A DNA stretch of 64,000 bases from Mesorhizobium_B sp035998495 (lineage in GTDB: Bacteria; Pseudomonadota; Alphaproteobacteria; Rhizobiales; Rhizobiaceae). Positions 1 to 7,229 of the stretch are shown here, one piece after another. The position numbers were made by a program, and so were the translations under genes. Positions within the stretch are counted from its first letter, which is position 1. Every line of letters begins with the position of its first letter. The stretch spans positions 239,651 to 303,650 of the forward strand of contig DASYHP010000024.1 of NCBI GenBank assembly GCA_035998495.1. The letters are read 5' to 3'. Below the pieces are notes generated by a model. The model was not told where the DNA came from and ran no database searches. It saw nothing but the letters and a program-made list of their open reading frames with translations.

Positions 1-2
1 AG

Positions 3-62
3 GAGTTCGTGACGATGTATGTGCCGAGCTACCATCTCCGCAACGGTGCCCGCGCGGACTAG
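3..62 (+). CDS. C-terminal end of an unidentified protein (5' end outside window)
   Basis: The reading frame is open from the window edge to a TAG at 60-62 and ends in the peptide NGARAD. The tail has normal codon use for this genome, so it is probably the last 19 codons of an upstream gene. It is too short to assign a family. The next start codon (carbonic anhydrase) lies about 50 bases downstream on the same strand, so the two could be co-transcribed. Confidence 0.4.
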   Translation, partial: EFVTMYVPSYHLRNGARAD

Positions 63-110
63 CCAATGGACGTCTTGCCGGTTGCACGCCGAGCGCCTAG
101 AGCGGGCGCG

Positions 111-758
111 ATGCTCGACCACCTCAAGAAGAACAACCGCGCCTGGGCGGCCCGCAAGACGGCGGTCGATCCCGGCTTCTTCCAGCGCCTGGTCAGCCAG
201 CAGGCCCCGGAATATCTGTGGATCGGCTGCGCCGATTCCCGCGTGCCCGCCAACGAGATCGTGGACCTCGACCCCGGCGAGCTCTTCGTGCACCGCAACG
301 TGGCGAACCTCGCCCCGCCGCAGGACGCCAACTATCTTTCGGTGCTGCAGTTCGCCGTGGAGGTGCTGAAGGTGAAGCACATCCTGGTGGTCGGCCATTA
401 TGGCTGCGGCGGCGTGGCCGCCGCCGTGGATGGCCAGCGCCGCGGGCTGGTGGACCACTGGCTGCACCCGATCCGCGAGGTGGCGCACGACCATCGGCAC
501 GAGCTGGAGGCGATCCCCGGCGAGCGCGAGAAACTCGACCGGCTGTGCGAGCTCAACGTGATCCGCCAAGTGCGCAACGTGGCGTCCGACGTGTTCGTGC
601 AGGACGCCTGGGCTCGGGGCCAGGCGCTCTCCGTGCATGGCTGGGTCTATTCCATCGCCGACGGGTTGGTGAACGACCTCGCCGTGACCGTGAGCGGGCT
701 CGCCGAGCTTGAGACGCTCGATGATGTCGCGCCACTGCGCCGCCTGCATGACGGGTGA
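111..758 (+). CDS. beta-class carbonic anhydrase
   Basis: Interconverts CO2 and bicarbonate in the cytoplasm with a zinc cofactor. The 215-residue protein carries the beta-class signatures CADSR (zinc Cys with the Asp-Arg dyad) and HYGCGGV (zinc His and Cys). A C-terminal VHGWVYSI segment is also typical of the family. I start at the ATG at 111, which opens MLDHLKKNN as in relatives. An in-frame ATG at 66 would add 15 residues without family similarity. The length is normal for proteobacterial Can/CynT proteins. It is followed 88 bases later by a small ParB-N-like gene. Confidence 0.93.
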   Translation: MLDHLKKNNRAWAARKTAVDPGFFQRLVSQQAPEYLWIGCADSRVPANEIVDLDPGELFVHRNVANLAPPQDANYLSVLQFAVEVLKVKHILVVGHYGCGGVAAAVDGQRRGLVDHWLHPIREVAHDHRHELEAIPGEREKLDRLCELNVIRQVRNVASDVFVQDAWARGQALSVHGWVYSIADGLVNDLAVTVSGLAELETLDDVAPLRRLHDG

Positions 759-846
759 GGGCGCGCGTCCTCACCGTCTCATGTGAAAAGCATTGCGCGG
801 GCGCGCGCATTCCGGCCAAGGAGTTGTTCGCGGGGGGAGGTTGGCC

Positions 847-1095
847 ATGCTGAAGGTGCAGAAAGTCCCTATCGCCAACATCCATGTCCCCCTGGCGCGG
901 CGTAAGACGCTGCACCCCGAATTGGTGCGCGCGCTGGCCGAGGACATCGTGGAAAACGGGCTCAAGCTGCCGATCCAGGTCCGCCTCGACGGCAAGCGCC
1001 ACGTCCTGGTGGAAGGGCTGCACCGGCTGGAAGCCATGAAGTGGCTCGGCGAGTCGGAGATCGACGCCTACCTCGTTCAGGCGCGACAGCATTGA
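847..1095 (+). CDS. small stand-alone ParB N-terminal-like (ParB/sulfiredoxin fold) protein
   Basis: 82 residues consisting only of a ParB-N/Srx-type domain. A central GLKLPIQVR strand is followed by VEGLHRLEAMKWLG, which matches the GxxR box (G-E-x-R in ParB, here G-L-H-R) used for nucleotide binding. No helix-turn-helix or dimerisation domain follows, so it is not a partition ParB. The start at 847 leaves a GGGGGAGG Shine-Dalgarno sequence just upstream (833-841). Small proteins of this type are common in rhizobia without an assigned role. Whether it binds or hydrolyses CTP/ATP cannot be read from the sequence. Confidence 0.75.
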   Translation: MLKVQKVPIANIHVPLARRKTLHPELVRALAEDIVENGLKLPIQVRLDGKRHVLVEGLHRLEAMKWLGESEIDAYLVQARQH

Positions 1096-1147
1096 GCTGC
1101 CTGCCGGCAGGGTGCGCCGCCGGGGCGATTCACACCTGCTTCCCGGA

Positions 1148-1744
1148 TCAGGCGCACCAGTCGCGGCGGCGGCCGGTCCAGGATTCGGCCAGGCCTTCGT
1201 TCACCAATTGCTGGCCGAGCGAACGCCCCCCGCGAACCAGCACGCGCAGCTTGCGGCCGTAGCGGTCGGTGTCGCGGCCCTCGCGCTTGAGCTGAAAGGG
1301 CCCCTGGTTGACGAGCGCGTGGAGCCGCGTCTTGGCCCGCTCACCCAAGCGCTTCTCCCGCGCGCAGCCGGGTTGCGCGGTTTCGGGCGTGTTGATGTCG
1401 GCCACGCGGATCTTTTCACCGGATATCCACAGCGTGTCCCCATCCACCACACAGGTTTCTCGCGCCTTCGCGCCGCAAAGGGGGATCTGTCGCGAAACCG
1501 TCTGCGCGGCTCGCAACGGCTCTTTGCCGGAAAACCCGAGGCCGGAAAGCGCGGCCGCGTCGGGCTGCCAGAGCGCGAGCATCGCCGCGGCGCCCGCACC
1601 TGACAGCAGGGAGACGCGGCCGAAGCCGAAAAGCCTTTCGGGAAAAAGGCCCTGCAGGAAGAAGAGACGCAGCGCCGCCCGGCGCGTGGACCGGAGCCGC
1701 GCCGCCCGCTTGCGGCCGAACACCAGATTGGAAATGAGGCCCAT
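1148..1744 (-). CDS. thermonuclease-like (SNase fold) protein with N-terminal hydrophobic segment
   Basis: 198 residues. The first 75 or so are basic, then hydrophobic (around VSLLSGAGAAAMLALW), consistent with an uncleaved or late signal/anchor. From about residue 95 comes a staphylococcal-nuclease domain: VVDGDTLWI, then IRVADINTPE (the calcium/active-site strand), a DRYGR motif, and a C-terminal LVNEGLAE segment. These are the standard SNase landmarks. The substrate is probably nucleic acid outside the cytoplasm, but family members are diverse. It is transcribed towards the ParB-N gene, so the two converge. Confidence 0.82.
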   Translation of the reverse strand: MGLISNLVFGRKRAARLRSTRRAALRLFFLQGLFPERLFGFGRVSLLSGAGAAAMLALWQPDAAALSGLGFSGKEPLRAAQTVSRQIPLCGAKARETCVVDGDTLWISGEKIRVADINTPETAQPGCAREKRLGERAKTRLHALVNQGPFQLKREGRDTDRYGRKLRVLVRGGRSLGQQLVNEGLAESWTGRRRDWCA

Positions 1745-1907
1745 CGTCTTCCGCGCCCTTCGAATCGCTCTTGCGCGGGGAAGGGTGCGGCCGGTCGGGT
1801 GAGGGGTGGATTAACGGGAGGGGAAAAGGTTTAGGGGACAGGCGAGTTCGCGCGCGCCTTCTGCCCTTATGGGCCGAGCGTCCGAAGCAGCCGGGGCAAG
1901 GGCAGGC

Positions 1908-2780
1908 TCACCGGCCGAACCAATTCGGCCTCGGAGCCTGCGTGTCGCGCAGGGCGCCTTCCGCCCGCCGCGTCGCCGCGCTTGGCGGCTTTTCGGGGGC
2001 TGACAGGCTCTTGGCAGCCTCCAGCGGCTCGGGCGGTTCGGGGCTGGCAGGGGGCGCCGCCGTCTTCTGCGGCGCAGCCTTTTTGGGTGGTGCAGCCTTG
2101 GCTGTCGGCTTTGCCTCGGCCTGGTTCCTCGCAGCAGAGGCCGGCGGCTTCGTCTCGGTCCGCTTCGCGGCCGGCACCGCGCGCTTGGGCGGCTCGGTCG
2201 CAGCCTCGCGGACGGGTTTGGGCTCGGCCCGACCTCGTGCGGCGGGAGCTTTCGGTTTGGTCTCGGCCTGCTTCGCGACGGGCACCGGGCGCTTGGGCGG
2301 CTCGGTCGCGGCCTCGCGGGCGGGTTTGGGCTCGGCCGGTGCGGCAGCGGTGGCCGGAGCGGCCGGCCGCGGCGCCTGCTCGGGAACGGCCGGCGTCCAG
2401 ACCCTCGTGGCGAGCACGGGCTCGATGCTGCCGATCTGCTCGTCCGGCGGCGTCATCTCCGGGCCGAGATAGGGCTGCGGATCGATCTCGAAGAAGGACG
2501 GGGTGTCCGGCCGGATCGCTGCTGTCGTGATGGGGTCCACGCCTACGCCGGCATCCGCTTGCGGCGCGCCATGAGCAGCGGCCAAGCGCTGGCCTATGAC
2601 GGCCGGATCAGGCGCGGGAGGGGCTTTCGCGGGCGGGCTCGGCTGCGCCACGGCGACGGCAGGCCGCGGCAACCGGGGCTGCTTCTCGGCAGGCGCGCCA
2701 AAGGCCGGCAGGGCCGTGGCGATGACGGCGCCTAGGACGTTGAGGGGGCTCCAGAAGCCCAGATGTCGCGATTGAGCCAT
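1908..2780 (-). CDS. secreted Pro/Ala/Lys-rich low-complexity protein with internal repeats
   Basis: 290 residues from the ATG at 2780 (an upstream in-frame ATG at 2837 adds 19 unlikely residues). A short signal-like segment (LNVLGAVIATALPAFGAP) is followed by a protein of almost only Pro, Ala, Lys, Glu and Thr. Residues about 160-235 hold two imperfect copies of a unit of about 35 residues, each with AEPKP, REAATEPPK and VAKQ/AAKR-like segments. No enzyme domain is visible. Such proteins often span the periplasm or bind peptidoglycan, but that is inference. Confidence 0.6.
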   Translation of the reverse strand: MAQSRHLGFWSPLNVLGAVIATALPAFGAPAEKQPRLPRPAVAVAQPSPPAKAPPAPDPAVIGQRLAAAHGAPQADAGVGVDPITTAAIRPDTPSFFEIDPQPYLGPEMTPPDEQIGSIEPVLATRVWTPAVPEQAPRPAAPATAAAPAEPKPAREAATEPPKRPVPVAKQAETKPKAPAARGRAEPKPVREAATEPPKRAVPAAKRTETKPPASAARNQAEAKPTAKAAPPKKAAPQKTAAPPASPEPPEPLEAAKSLSAPEKPPSAATRRAEGALRDTQAPRPNWFGR

Positions 2781-2961
2781 GGGAACTTCGACGCAATACT
2801 CGTTCTCGCGACCCGTGGCACACGTCCCATAGCTCACAGACCGACGCTAGGCCGACAATGCAAGGCTTGCAGTTATGTTCCGCCCGGATCGATTTCCAGG
2901 GCCGGCCTTCTGCTTGTCACTGACTTTTGATTGGGCCGACCCGCGCCGTTCGGCAAGCGCG

Positions 2962-3738
2962 TCATGACGTGTCGGGACCATCCAGTGCCCGGACGGCGAG
3001 ACTGTGGGCATCGTTCAGGATCTCATGGAGTTCATGGCCGGGCCGGCGGAGCGCGCCGGGCGGACGACCGGGGCGCAAGGGCGACAGCCGGCGCGCCCGC
3101 GCGGGACCGGAGGCTTGCTTCTGCCGTTCGGCGTCGCGCCGCGTCCGCCAGCGTGCGAAGCGCCTGGCCTGCGCCGGGAGATCATCCAGCGCCGAGGCCA
3201 GCGCGTGGAGCCTTAGCGCAAGCCGCCCGGCATCAATCGCGTCGTCGGGCGCAAGCGGAAGGCGGCCCTTCGACTGACGCCCAGGAGGAACGGGAAGCAG
3301 CGCGCTCAGGCCGGGCAGGCAGAGGCGCGGCACGCCGCTGGCTGCTTTTCGCTTGCGAGCACCCCAGCGGGGCAACGCGTCGAAGAGGGGCAGGGCGCAG
3401 GCGCGGGCTGGCCGCGCCGGGCGATCGGCTTGCGGCCGGAGGTGGGGCGGCATCCAGATGCCGGTGACAGTGCCGGGCCGCAAGGTCGGTTGCTTCGGCT
3501 TGCGCGGGTGCGAACGCGGCAGCGCCACCACCAGGCCGCGCGAGGCCATGATGACCAGCCGCCGCGCCGCCGACTCGGCCGGGCGCAACAGTCGCAGCAC
3601 CGCGCGATGGAGATGCCGGGGCAAAGTGGGGCGGGCGCCGCCGGCGAGCAGGACGGGCAGAGCAGCCATGGCGGCGAGTGCGGCGAGCACGCGCTTGAGC
3701 GCCTCGCGGTTCCGCTCGATCGCGTAATCCCAGTCCAT
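2962..3738 (-). CDS. conserved hypothetical protein of Hyphomicrobiales, N-terminal membrane segment
   Basis: 258 residues beginning MDWDYAIERNREALKRV, followed by a hydrophobic Ala/Leu-rich segment (about 18-33) and a motif LPRHLHRAVLRLLRPAESA. I recall this arrangement from uncharacterised rhizobial proteins but cannot name a function. The rest is Arg/Pro-rich with no catalytic motif. Start codon at 3738 is the first ATG, with a GGGAGG-like sequence just upstream on the minus strand. It stands alone between a divergent DUF559 gene and the Pro-rich gene. Confidence 0.6.
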   Translation of the reverse strand: MDWDYAIERNREALKRVLAALAAMAALPVLLAGGARPTLPRHLHRAVLRLLRPAESAARRLVIMASRGLVVALPRSHPRKPKQPTLRPGTVTGIWMPPHLRPQADRPARPARACALPLFDALPRWGARKRKAASGVPRLCLPGLSALLPVPPGRQSKGRLPLAPDDAIDAGRLALRLHALASALDDLPAQARRFARWRTRRDAERQKQASGPARARRLSPLRPGRPPGALRRPGHELHEILNDAHSLAVRALDGPDTS

Positions 3739-3900
3739 CGCCGCCTCCCTCGAATCAGGGCGGCCGGATTATGGGATAGCGCGGCGGGAGGTGGATAAAT
3801 CAGCCGCACTTTCTTTGCGGGACGGGATCAACGGCGGTGCGGATCAGGGTCGTTGTGATGTCGCACTTGCCCAGTTCCGCCAGTCGGCTCGCATGCTCCC

Positions 3901-4272
3901 ATGCCCCACCAGCCCGTCGGCTCCGCCAAGCGCGGCTTCGCCCGCGCGATGCGGCGCGCGCCGACAGATGCCGAGGAGCGCCTGTGGCGCGAGCTGCGAA
4001 GCCGACGGCTCGACGGCATCAAGTTCTGCCGCCAAGTTCCGCTTGGGGCTTATGTGGCGGATTTCGCCTGCCTGGAGGCGAAGCTGATCGTGGAACTCGA
4101 TGGTTCGCAGCACGCCGAATCTGTGTCGGATGCGCGCCGCACGGCCGCCCTCAATGCCCGTGGCTTTCGCATCCTGCGCTTCTGGAACGACGAGGTGCTG
4201 CGCGAGGTGGAGGCGGTGTGCGACACCATTGTCGCCTATGCACGGGACACAGGCTTGCAGCCGTGGCGGTGA
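3901..4272 (+). CDS. DUF559 (Vsr-like endonuclease fold) protein
   Basis: 123 residues with the full DUF559 pattern: RRAPTDAEERLWRELR, KFCRQVPLGAYVADF, then LIVELDGSQH and FRILRFWNDEVL. The Asp of VADF, Glu of VELDGSQH and the following positions resemble the PD-(D/E)xK-type core of very-short-patch repair endonucleases. Biochemical activity of stand-alone DUF559 proteins is not established. It ends just before a repeat-rich stretch. Start at 3901 is ATG. Confidence 0.85.
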   Translation: MPHQPVGSAKRGFARAMRRAPTDAEERLWRELRSRRLDGIKFCRQVPLGAYVADFACLEAKLIVELDGSQHAESVSDARRTAALNARGFRILRFWNDEVLREVEAVCDTIVAYARDTGLQPWR

Positions 4273-4320
4273 AGCGCCATCCGTTTGTGGGTGATGTGGT
4301 GTGACGATTGAAAGCGAGGC

Positions 4321-4595
4321 ACCCCCCTTCTCCCCTTGTGGGAGAAGGTGCCCCGAAGGGGCGGATGAGGGGTGTTGGAAGGAATTCGGCTTATCAGGAA
4401 TGAACGCTGACCGGCGCTCAACCCTGCGCCGCCTCACTCCGTCCAGCACCCCTCATCCGACTTCGCCTTCGCTGACGCTTCGGCTCAGCCACCCAGCCCT
4501 CCGCATGGCTCCGGGCGTTCGTCACTCGGAAAGCCACTTCTGTGTGGCTTTCCGTTTGCTTCGCGAACCGCTCCTCACCCCATAAGGGGAGAAGG
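4321..4595. repeat. intergenic near-palindromic repeat, copy A
   Basis: Left end is a hairpin CCTTCTCCCC-ttgt-GGGAGAAGG (4325-4347) followed by GGATGAGGGGTGTTGGAAGG. The right half has the inverted counterpart (CAGCACCCCTCATCCGAC) and ends in CCCCATAAGGGGAGAAGG. The centre (around 4385-4420) is shared with copy B at 4777-4976. Copy A has about 70 extra bases with its own GGAAAGCCAC/GTGGCTTTCC inverted repeat (4528-4553). No transposase is encoded, so it is a MITE- or REP-like element. Confidence 0.7.
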
Positions 4596-4609
4596 GAGGC
4601 GCTGGCCAT

Positions 4610-4753
4610 GCCCGCTTCGCGCCAGCGGTTCTGTGCAACCCGCACAAGGCCAACGGCTGCTGCCCCAGGCAGAAAGACACGCGGCACGGGAACAGGAAGC
4701 GGTTCGAGGCTGGGCGGGAGCAGTTGCGCTGTGAGGCCCTTAACGAGGGGTGA
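4610..4753 (+). pseudogene. truncated second copy of the 56-residue Cys-rich protein
   Basis: Frame ending at TGA 4751-4753 reads LCNPHKANGCCPRQKDTRHG then NRKRFEAGREQLRC. It is nearly identical, DNA and protein, to residues 17-51 of the intact gene at 5100. Upstream of the LC codons (4631) the similarity stops and no usable start codon is present. The missing 5' part abuts the right end of repeat copy A, so the copy was probably truncated by repeat-associated rearrangement. Confidence 0.65.
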
Positions 4754-4776
4754 GGCGGCGAGCGGCTTGGTGCCCT

Positions 4777-4976
4777 CCTTCTCCCCTTGTGGGAGAAGGT
4801 GGCTTGGCGCGTTAGCGCCGAGACGGATGAAGGGTGCTGGAAGGAATGAGCGGTTTTCGGGATCAGGCGCTGACCGGCACTCCTTCTTGCGCCCGCTCGC
4901 TCCGTCCAACACCCCTCATCCGACCGTGCCTCCACTTCGCTCCGGCCCGGCCACCTTCTCCCACAAGAGGAGAAGG
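4777..4976. repeat. intergenic near-palindromic repeat, copy B
   Basis: Same design as copy A: a CCTTCTCCCC-ttgt-GGGAGAAGG left end, a GGATGAAGGGTGCTGGAAGG arm, a centre containing CGCTGACCGGC, then an inverted arm with CAACACCCCTCATCCGAC. It ends with CCTTCTCCCACAAGAGGAGAAGG-type sequence at 4954-4976. The two ends are inverted complements of each other. Non-coding. Confidence 0.7.
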
Positions 4977-5099
4977 GGGAGCCCGCACTTGCCCGCGCCG
5001 CGTCAGCGTCTAGACTGGTCTTCGTGAAAACCCGATCCGCCGAAACCCTCCCGAACATGCGCGTGCGCCGCGAGGGCGCGCCGCTCGACGGAGGTTTTC

Positions 5100-5270
5100 A
5101 TGCACCGCAAGCGCAAGCGCCCGAAAAGCCGCCGCGCCGGCTGCCTTCTGTGCAAGCCGCACAAGGCCAACGGCTGCTGCCCCAGGCACAAGGACATGCG
5201 GCACGGGAACAGGAAGCGGTTCGAGGCGGGGCGGGATCAACTGCGGTGCGTGGGCCCGCCGAGGGTCTGA
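5100..5270 (+). CDS. 56-residue basic Cys-rich protein
   Basis: ATG at 5100 is preceded by GGAGG at 5090-5094. The product begins MHRKRKRPKSRRAG and carries LLCKPHKANGCC followed by RHKDMRHGNRKRFE. It holds four Cys (CLLC and CC) plus several His, which could bind a metal, and is strongly basic, suggesting nucleic-acid contact. I recall short rhizobial proteins with the CLLCKPHKANG segment but no known function. A truncated duplicate lies 350 bases upstream. Confidence 0.7.
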   Translation: MHRKRKRPKSRRAGCLLCKPHKANGCCPRHKDMRHGNRKRFEAGRDQLRCVGPPRV

Positions 5271-5339
5271 CGGCCGGCTTGCCGCAGCATGCCGGCCAGC
5301 CGGCGGCGTTAAGCCTGACGCTTCAGCGGTCGCCGTCGG

Positions 5340-5669
5340 TCAAGCCGCGGCCCGGCCGGCATAGGCGCGCGCCGTGCCCTCCGGGTCGTTGGCGATGACC
5401 CGCAGATAGGCGCGAGATGCCCCGTCAGGCTCGCTGCGGCCCTGCTCCCAGTCGCGCAGCGTGCCGAGCGGGATGCCGTAGCGCGCAGAAAACTCCTCCT
5501 GGGTGAGCCGCAGCGCGCGGCGCATGACGAACACGCGCGGCCTCAGCCGGCCGAAATCGAACTTATGCGGCGGGTTGTCCGGGTCGGACAGCGCGTTGGC
5601 CTCGGCCTCTTCGTCCGTCATGTTGCGGAGGCGTTCCCAATCCGTTTGGTCAGCTCCTTCTCCTGGCAT
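5340..5669 (-). CDS. Xre-type helix-turn-helix antitoxin (partner of a BrnT-like toxin)
   Basis: 109 residues. The N-terminal half holds the acidic LRNMTDEEAEANALSDPDNP segment seen in antitoxins that accompany BrnT toxins. The C-terminal half is a lambda-repressor-like HTH (RRALRLTQEEFSARYGIPLG, then LRDWEQGRSEPDG). The ATG at 5669 overlaps by 20 bases the stop of the brnT fragment upstream, the usual toxin-antitoxin translational coupling. With the toxin apparently destroyed, it may be an orphan antitoxin that still binds the local promoter. Confidence 0.75.
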   Translation of the reverse strand: MPGEGADQTDWERLRNMTDEEAEANALSDPDNPPHKFDFGRLRPRVFVMRRALRLTQEEFSARYGIPLGTLRDWEQGRSEPDGASRAYLRVIANDPEGTARAYAGRAAA

Positions 5670-5757
5670 AGTCCGACGCCTCTCGTCTGGTGGCTCGGAG
5701 AGCCGAGATGATGCGGATGGCCTCGCCTCGTTCGGTGTAGATCACCGTGTTTAGGCC
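5650..5757 (-). pseudogene. C-terminal remnant of a BrnT-family toxin
   Basis: The minus-strand frame ending at TGA 5652-5650 reads NTVIYTERGEAIRIISALRA then TRREASDYARR. This is the hallmark C-terminus of BrnT RNases (xxYTERGxxIRIISARxATxxExxxY). The upstream two thirds of the toxin, including its N-terminal strands, are absent, and homology stops where the AT-rich RES gene region begins. It overlaps the antitoxin start, so the original toxin-antitoxin order was brnT then Xre antitoxin. Confidence 0.7.
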
Positions 5758-5773
5758 ACCCGCGCTAAGCCAG

Positions 5774-6667
5774 TCACGATGAAGACCGCGTAATCTCCGG
5801 GAAGGATGCTAGCTGCTCGGGTGAACCAATCCCAAAATACTGAAAACGGCCCGAACTCAAGAGCGCCACGGCCTTGATGATGAACTCTTCTGGCGGCTGT
5901 GTCCTCACCACTGCCCATGCTCCGCGTAGTTCTAGCAAGTCTCTTGCAATATCTGGTCGGAAGCAAACATTGAAATGACCGCGAGAGGGGACCGAAGGAT
6001 AACACCACGCGTCTTGAACCTCCCGAGGCGGAAGATCAAAGTAGTCTTTTGCAATGATCTCACTGATTTTATACAGGCTTTCATTTCCGTTTCCAACATA
6101 ACGGGTAAACTCGTCGTACAGGAAATTGATAACGAGAGAAGCGTTCACGCGCTCCTTCTCACCGAGTTTTAGCCCTGTTATGTCCGGAGGTATCATGTTG
6201 ACTTTGATATCTGTCTGGGCACGATATACAAATATCGCTGCTGCATTGTCTGGTTCTGTCTTCGCTTCTTTCAATGAAATGTGCGGAGTGCCAGGTGTGG
6301 TATAAAGCAGTGATTCACCGGCTTTGTTGAGCCTCTGGATCGTGCATTTGTCTTGGGGTGGATTCCAGGCGTCGCTTTCGCGAATGGCACAGTCTAGCGG
6401 TAGCTTGTTCCCGTTAGCGTTGCGTACCCGAAAAAAGAGCGTCCCGGACGGATAGAGCCTAATTCGTGTTGGAAGTATAAACGAGTTTGTGAGCGGGCAC
6501 AAAATAACCTTCGCGATTGCCTGCTGTAGATCACCGTAGGGCATATTGAGAACGTCAGACCGCCGCAGTAACTCGATGCGATCAACTAGTTCTATCGTGT
6601 TTAGAGACCTCAGGTATGAACGAAAGGGCTCAAGGTGACGGTCAGGAGTATCCACGGCGGAGGTCAA
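5774..6667 (-). CDS. RES-domain protein (putative NAD+ phosphorylase-type toxin fold), AT-rich
   Basis: 297 residues. The RES pattern is visible: FFRVR (Arg) at about residue 75, RLNKAGESLLYTT and SLKEAKTE (Glu) at about 115-130, then YKISEIIAKDYFD and WCYPSVPSRGHFNV (Ser of YPS) at about 205-235. RES toxins degrade NAD+ with inorganic phosphate, but this protein is longer than classic RES toxins and activity is inferred. The start is TTG with AGGGA about 7 bases upstream; the frame stays open further back to the hicB stop. Base composition is clearly lower in GC than all neighbours, pointing to recent acquisition. No DUF2384 antitoxin is adjacent. Confidence 0.65.
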   Translation of the reverse strand: MTSAVDTPDRHLEPFRSYLRSLNTIELVDRIELLRRSDVLNMPYGDLQQAIAKVILCPLTNSFILPTRIRLYPSGTLFFRVRNANGNKLPLDCAIRESDAWNPPQDKCTIQRLNKAGESLLYTTPGTPHISLKEAKTEPDNAAAIFVYRAQTDIKVNMIPPDITGLKLGEKERVNASLVINFLYDEFTRYVGNGNESLYKISEIIAKDYFDLPPREVQDAWCYPSVPSRGHFNVCFRPDIARDLLELRGAWAVVRTQPPEEFIIKAVALLSSGRFQYFGIGSPEQLASFPEITRSSS

Positions 6668-6811
6668 TTCTGAGTCCCTAGGTATGTAGGCGATCAGGCG
6701 AGTGGCCTGCGCACCGCATTTCAGTAGTTCCCACGCTTGTCGCGTTTCCGATCGCTGGTCGTGGAGTTCTGGGCAGCCGGGGCCGTTATAGCCCTGCGTG
6801 TTCGCCTGCCG

Positions 6812-7018
6812 CTAGGCCTCCACATACTCCGCACGGCTCACAGGCTCCGGCACGGGCAAATGATCGACCCTAAGCCCCTCTATGTGGAACCGGATCGCCT
6901 CGCGGATTTCGCTCTCCGCCTCTGCCAGTGTTGCGCCGGTTGCGATGCAGCCGGGGAGGTCCGGAACATAGGCCGAGTAGTTGTCGCCTGCTTTCTCGAA
7001 CACGACCGCGTAACGCAT
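6812..7018 (-). CDS. hicB: HicB-family antitoxin
   Basis: 68 residues forming the partial RNase-H-like HicB fold: MRYAVVFEKAGDNYSAYVPD then LPGCIATGATLAEAESEIRE and AIRFHIEGL. No C-terminal DNA-binding domain (HTH or ribbon-helix-helix) is present, so it is the short antitoxin form. It starts one base after the hicA stop, the normal hicA-hicB order, and should neutralise HicA and autoregulate. Confidence 0.9.
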   Translation of the reverse strand: MRYAVVFEKAGDNYSAYVPDLPGCIATGATLAEAESEIREAIRFHIEGLRVDHLPVPEPVSRAEYVEA

Positions 7019-7019
7019 C

Positions 7020-7223
7020 CTATCGCTCCTTCAGCCCGGCTTGCTTGAGGATGCTGTTCAGCGTTCCGGGCGCAAGCTCGTCAGACGATTTGCCGGCCAC
7101 GGTGACGCGGCCGGCTTTGGTCGGGTGCTTATATTGGCGATGGCTGCCGCGGGTCGCAACCAGGAACCATCCGTCAGCTTCAATCAGGCGAATGGCTTCC
7201 CGGACGGTGACCCGCGGCGGCAT
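7020..7223 (-). CDS. hicA: HicA-family mRNA interferase toxin
   Basis: 67 residues with the double-stranded RNA-binding-like HicA fold. VREAIRLIEADGWFLVATRG leads into SHRQYKHPTKAGRVTVAGK, where the His of GSHRQY is the catalytic residue of the family. The C-terminus GTLNSILKQAGL is also typical. The gene lies directly upstream of hicB and six bases after the nrdJ stop codon on the same strand, so readthrough from nrdJ may contribute to expression. Confidence 0.92.
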   Translation of the reverse strand: MPPRVTVREAIRLIEADGWFLVATRGSHRQYKHPTKAGRVTVAGKSSDELAPGTLNSILKQAGLKER

Positions 7224-7229
7224 GGCTGC

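Noticed and set aside
4321..4976. CRISPR-like array from the repeated CTTCTCCCC hairpins
   Set aside because: Units are long, irregular and palindromic with homologous centres, not short repeats with unique spacers. No cas genes are present.
5024..5398. Plus-strand frame of 124 codons covering the Cys-rich gene
   Set aside because: The 56-codon frame starting at 5100 has the ribosome site, the duplicated copy and Cys/His pattern. This one is a shadow that runs into the antitoxin.
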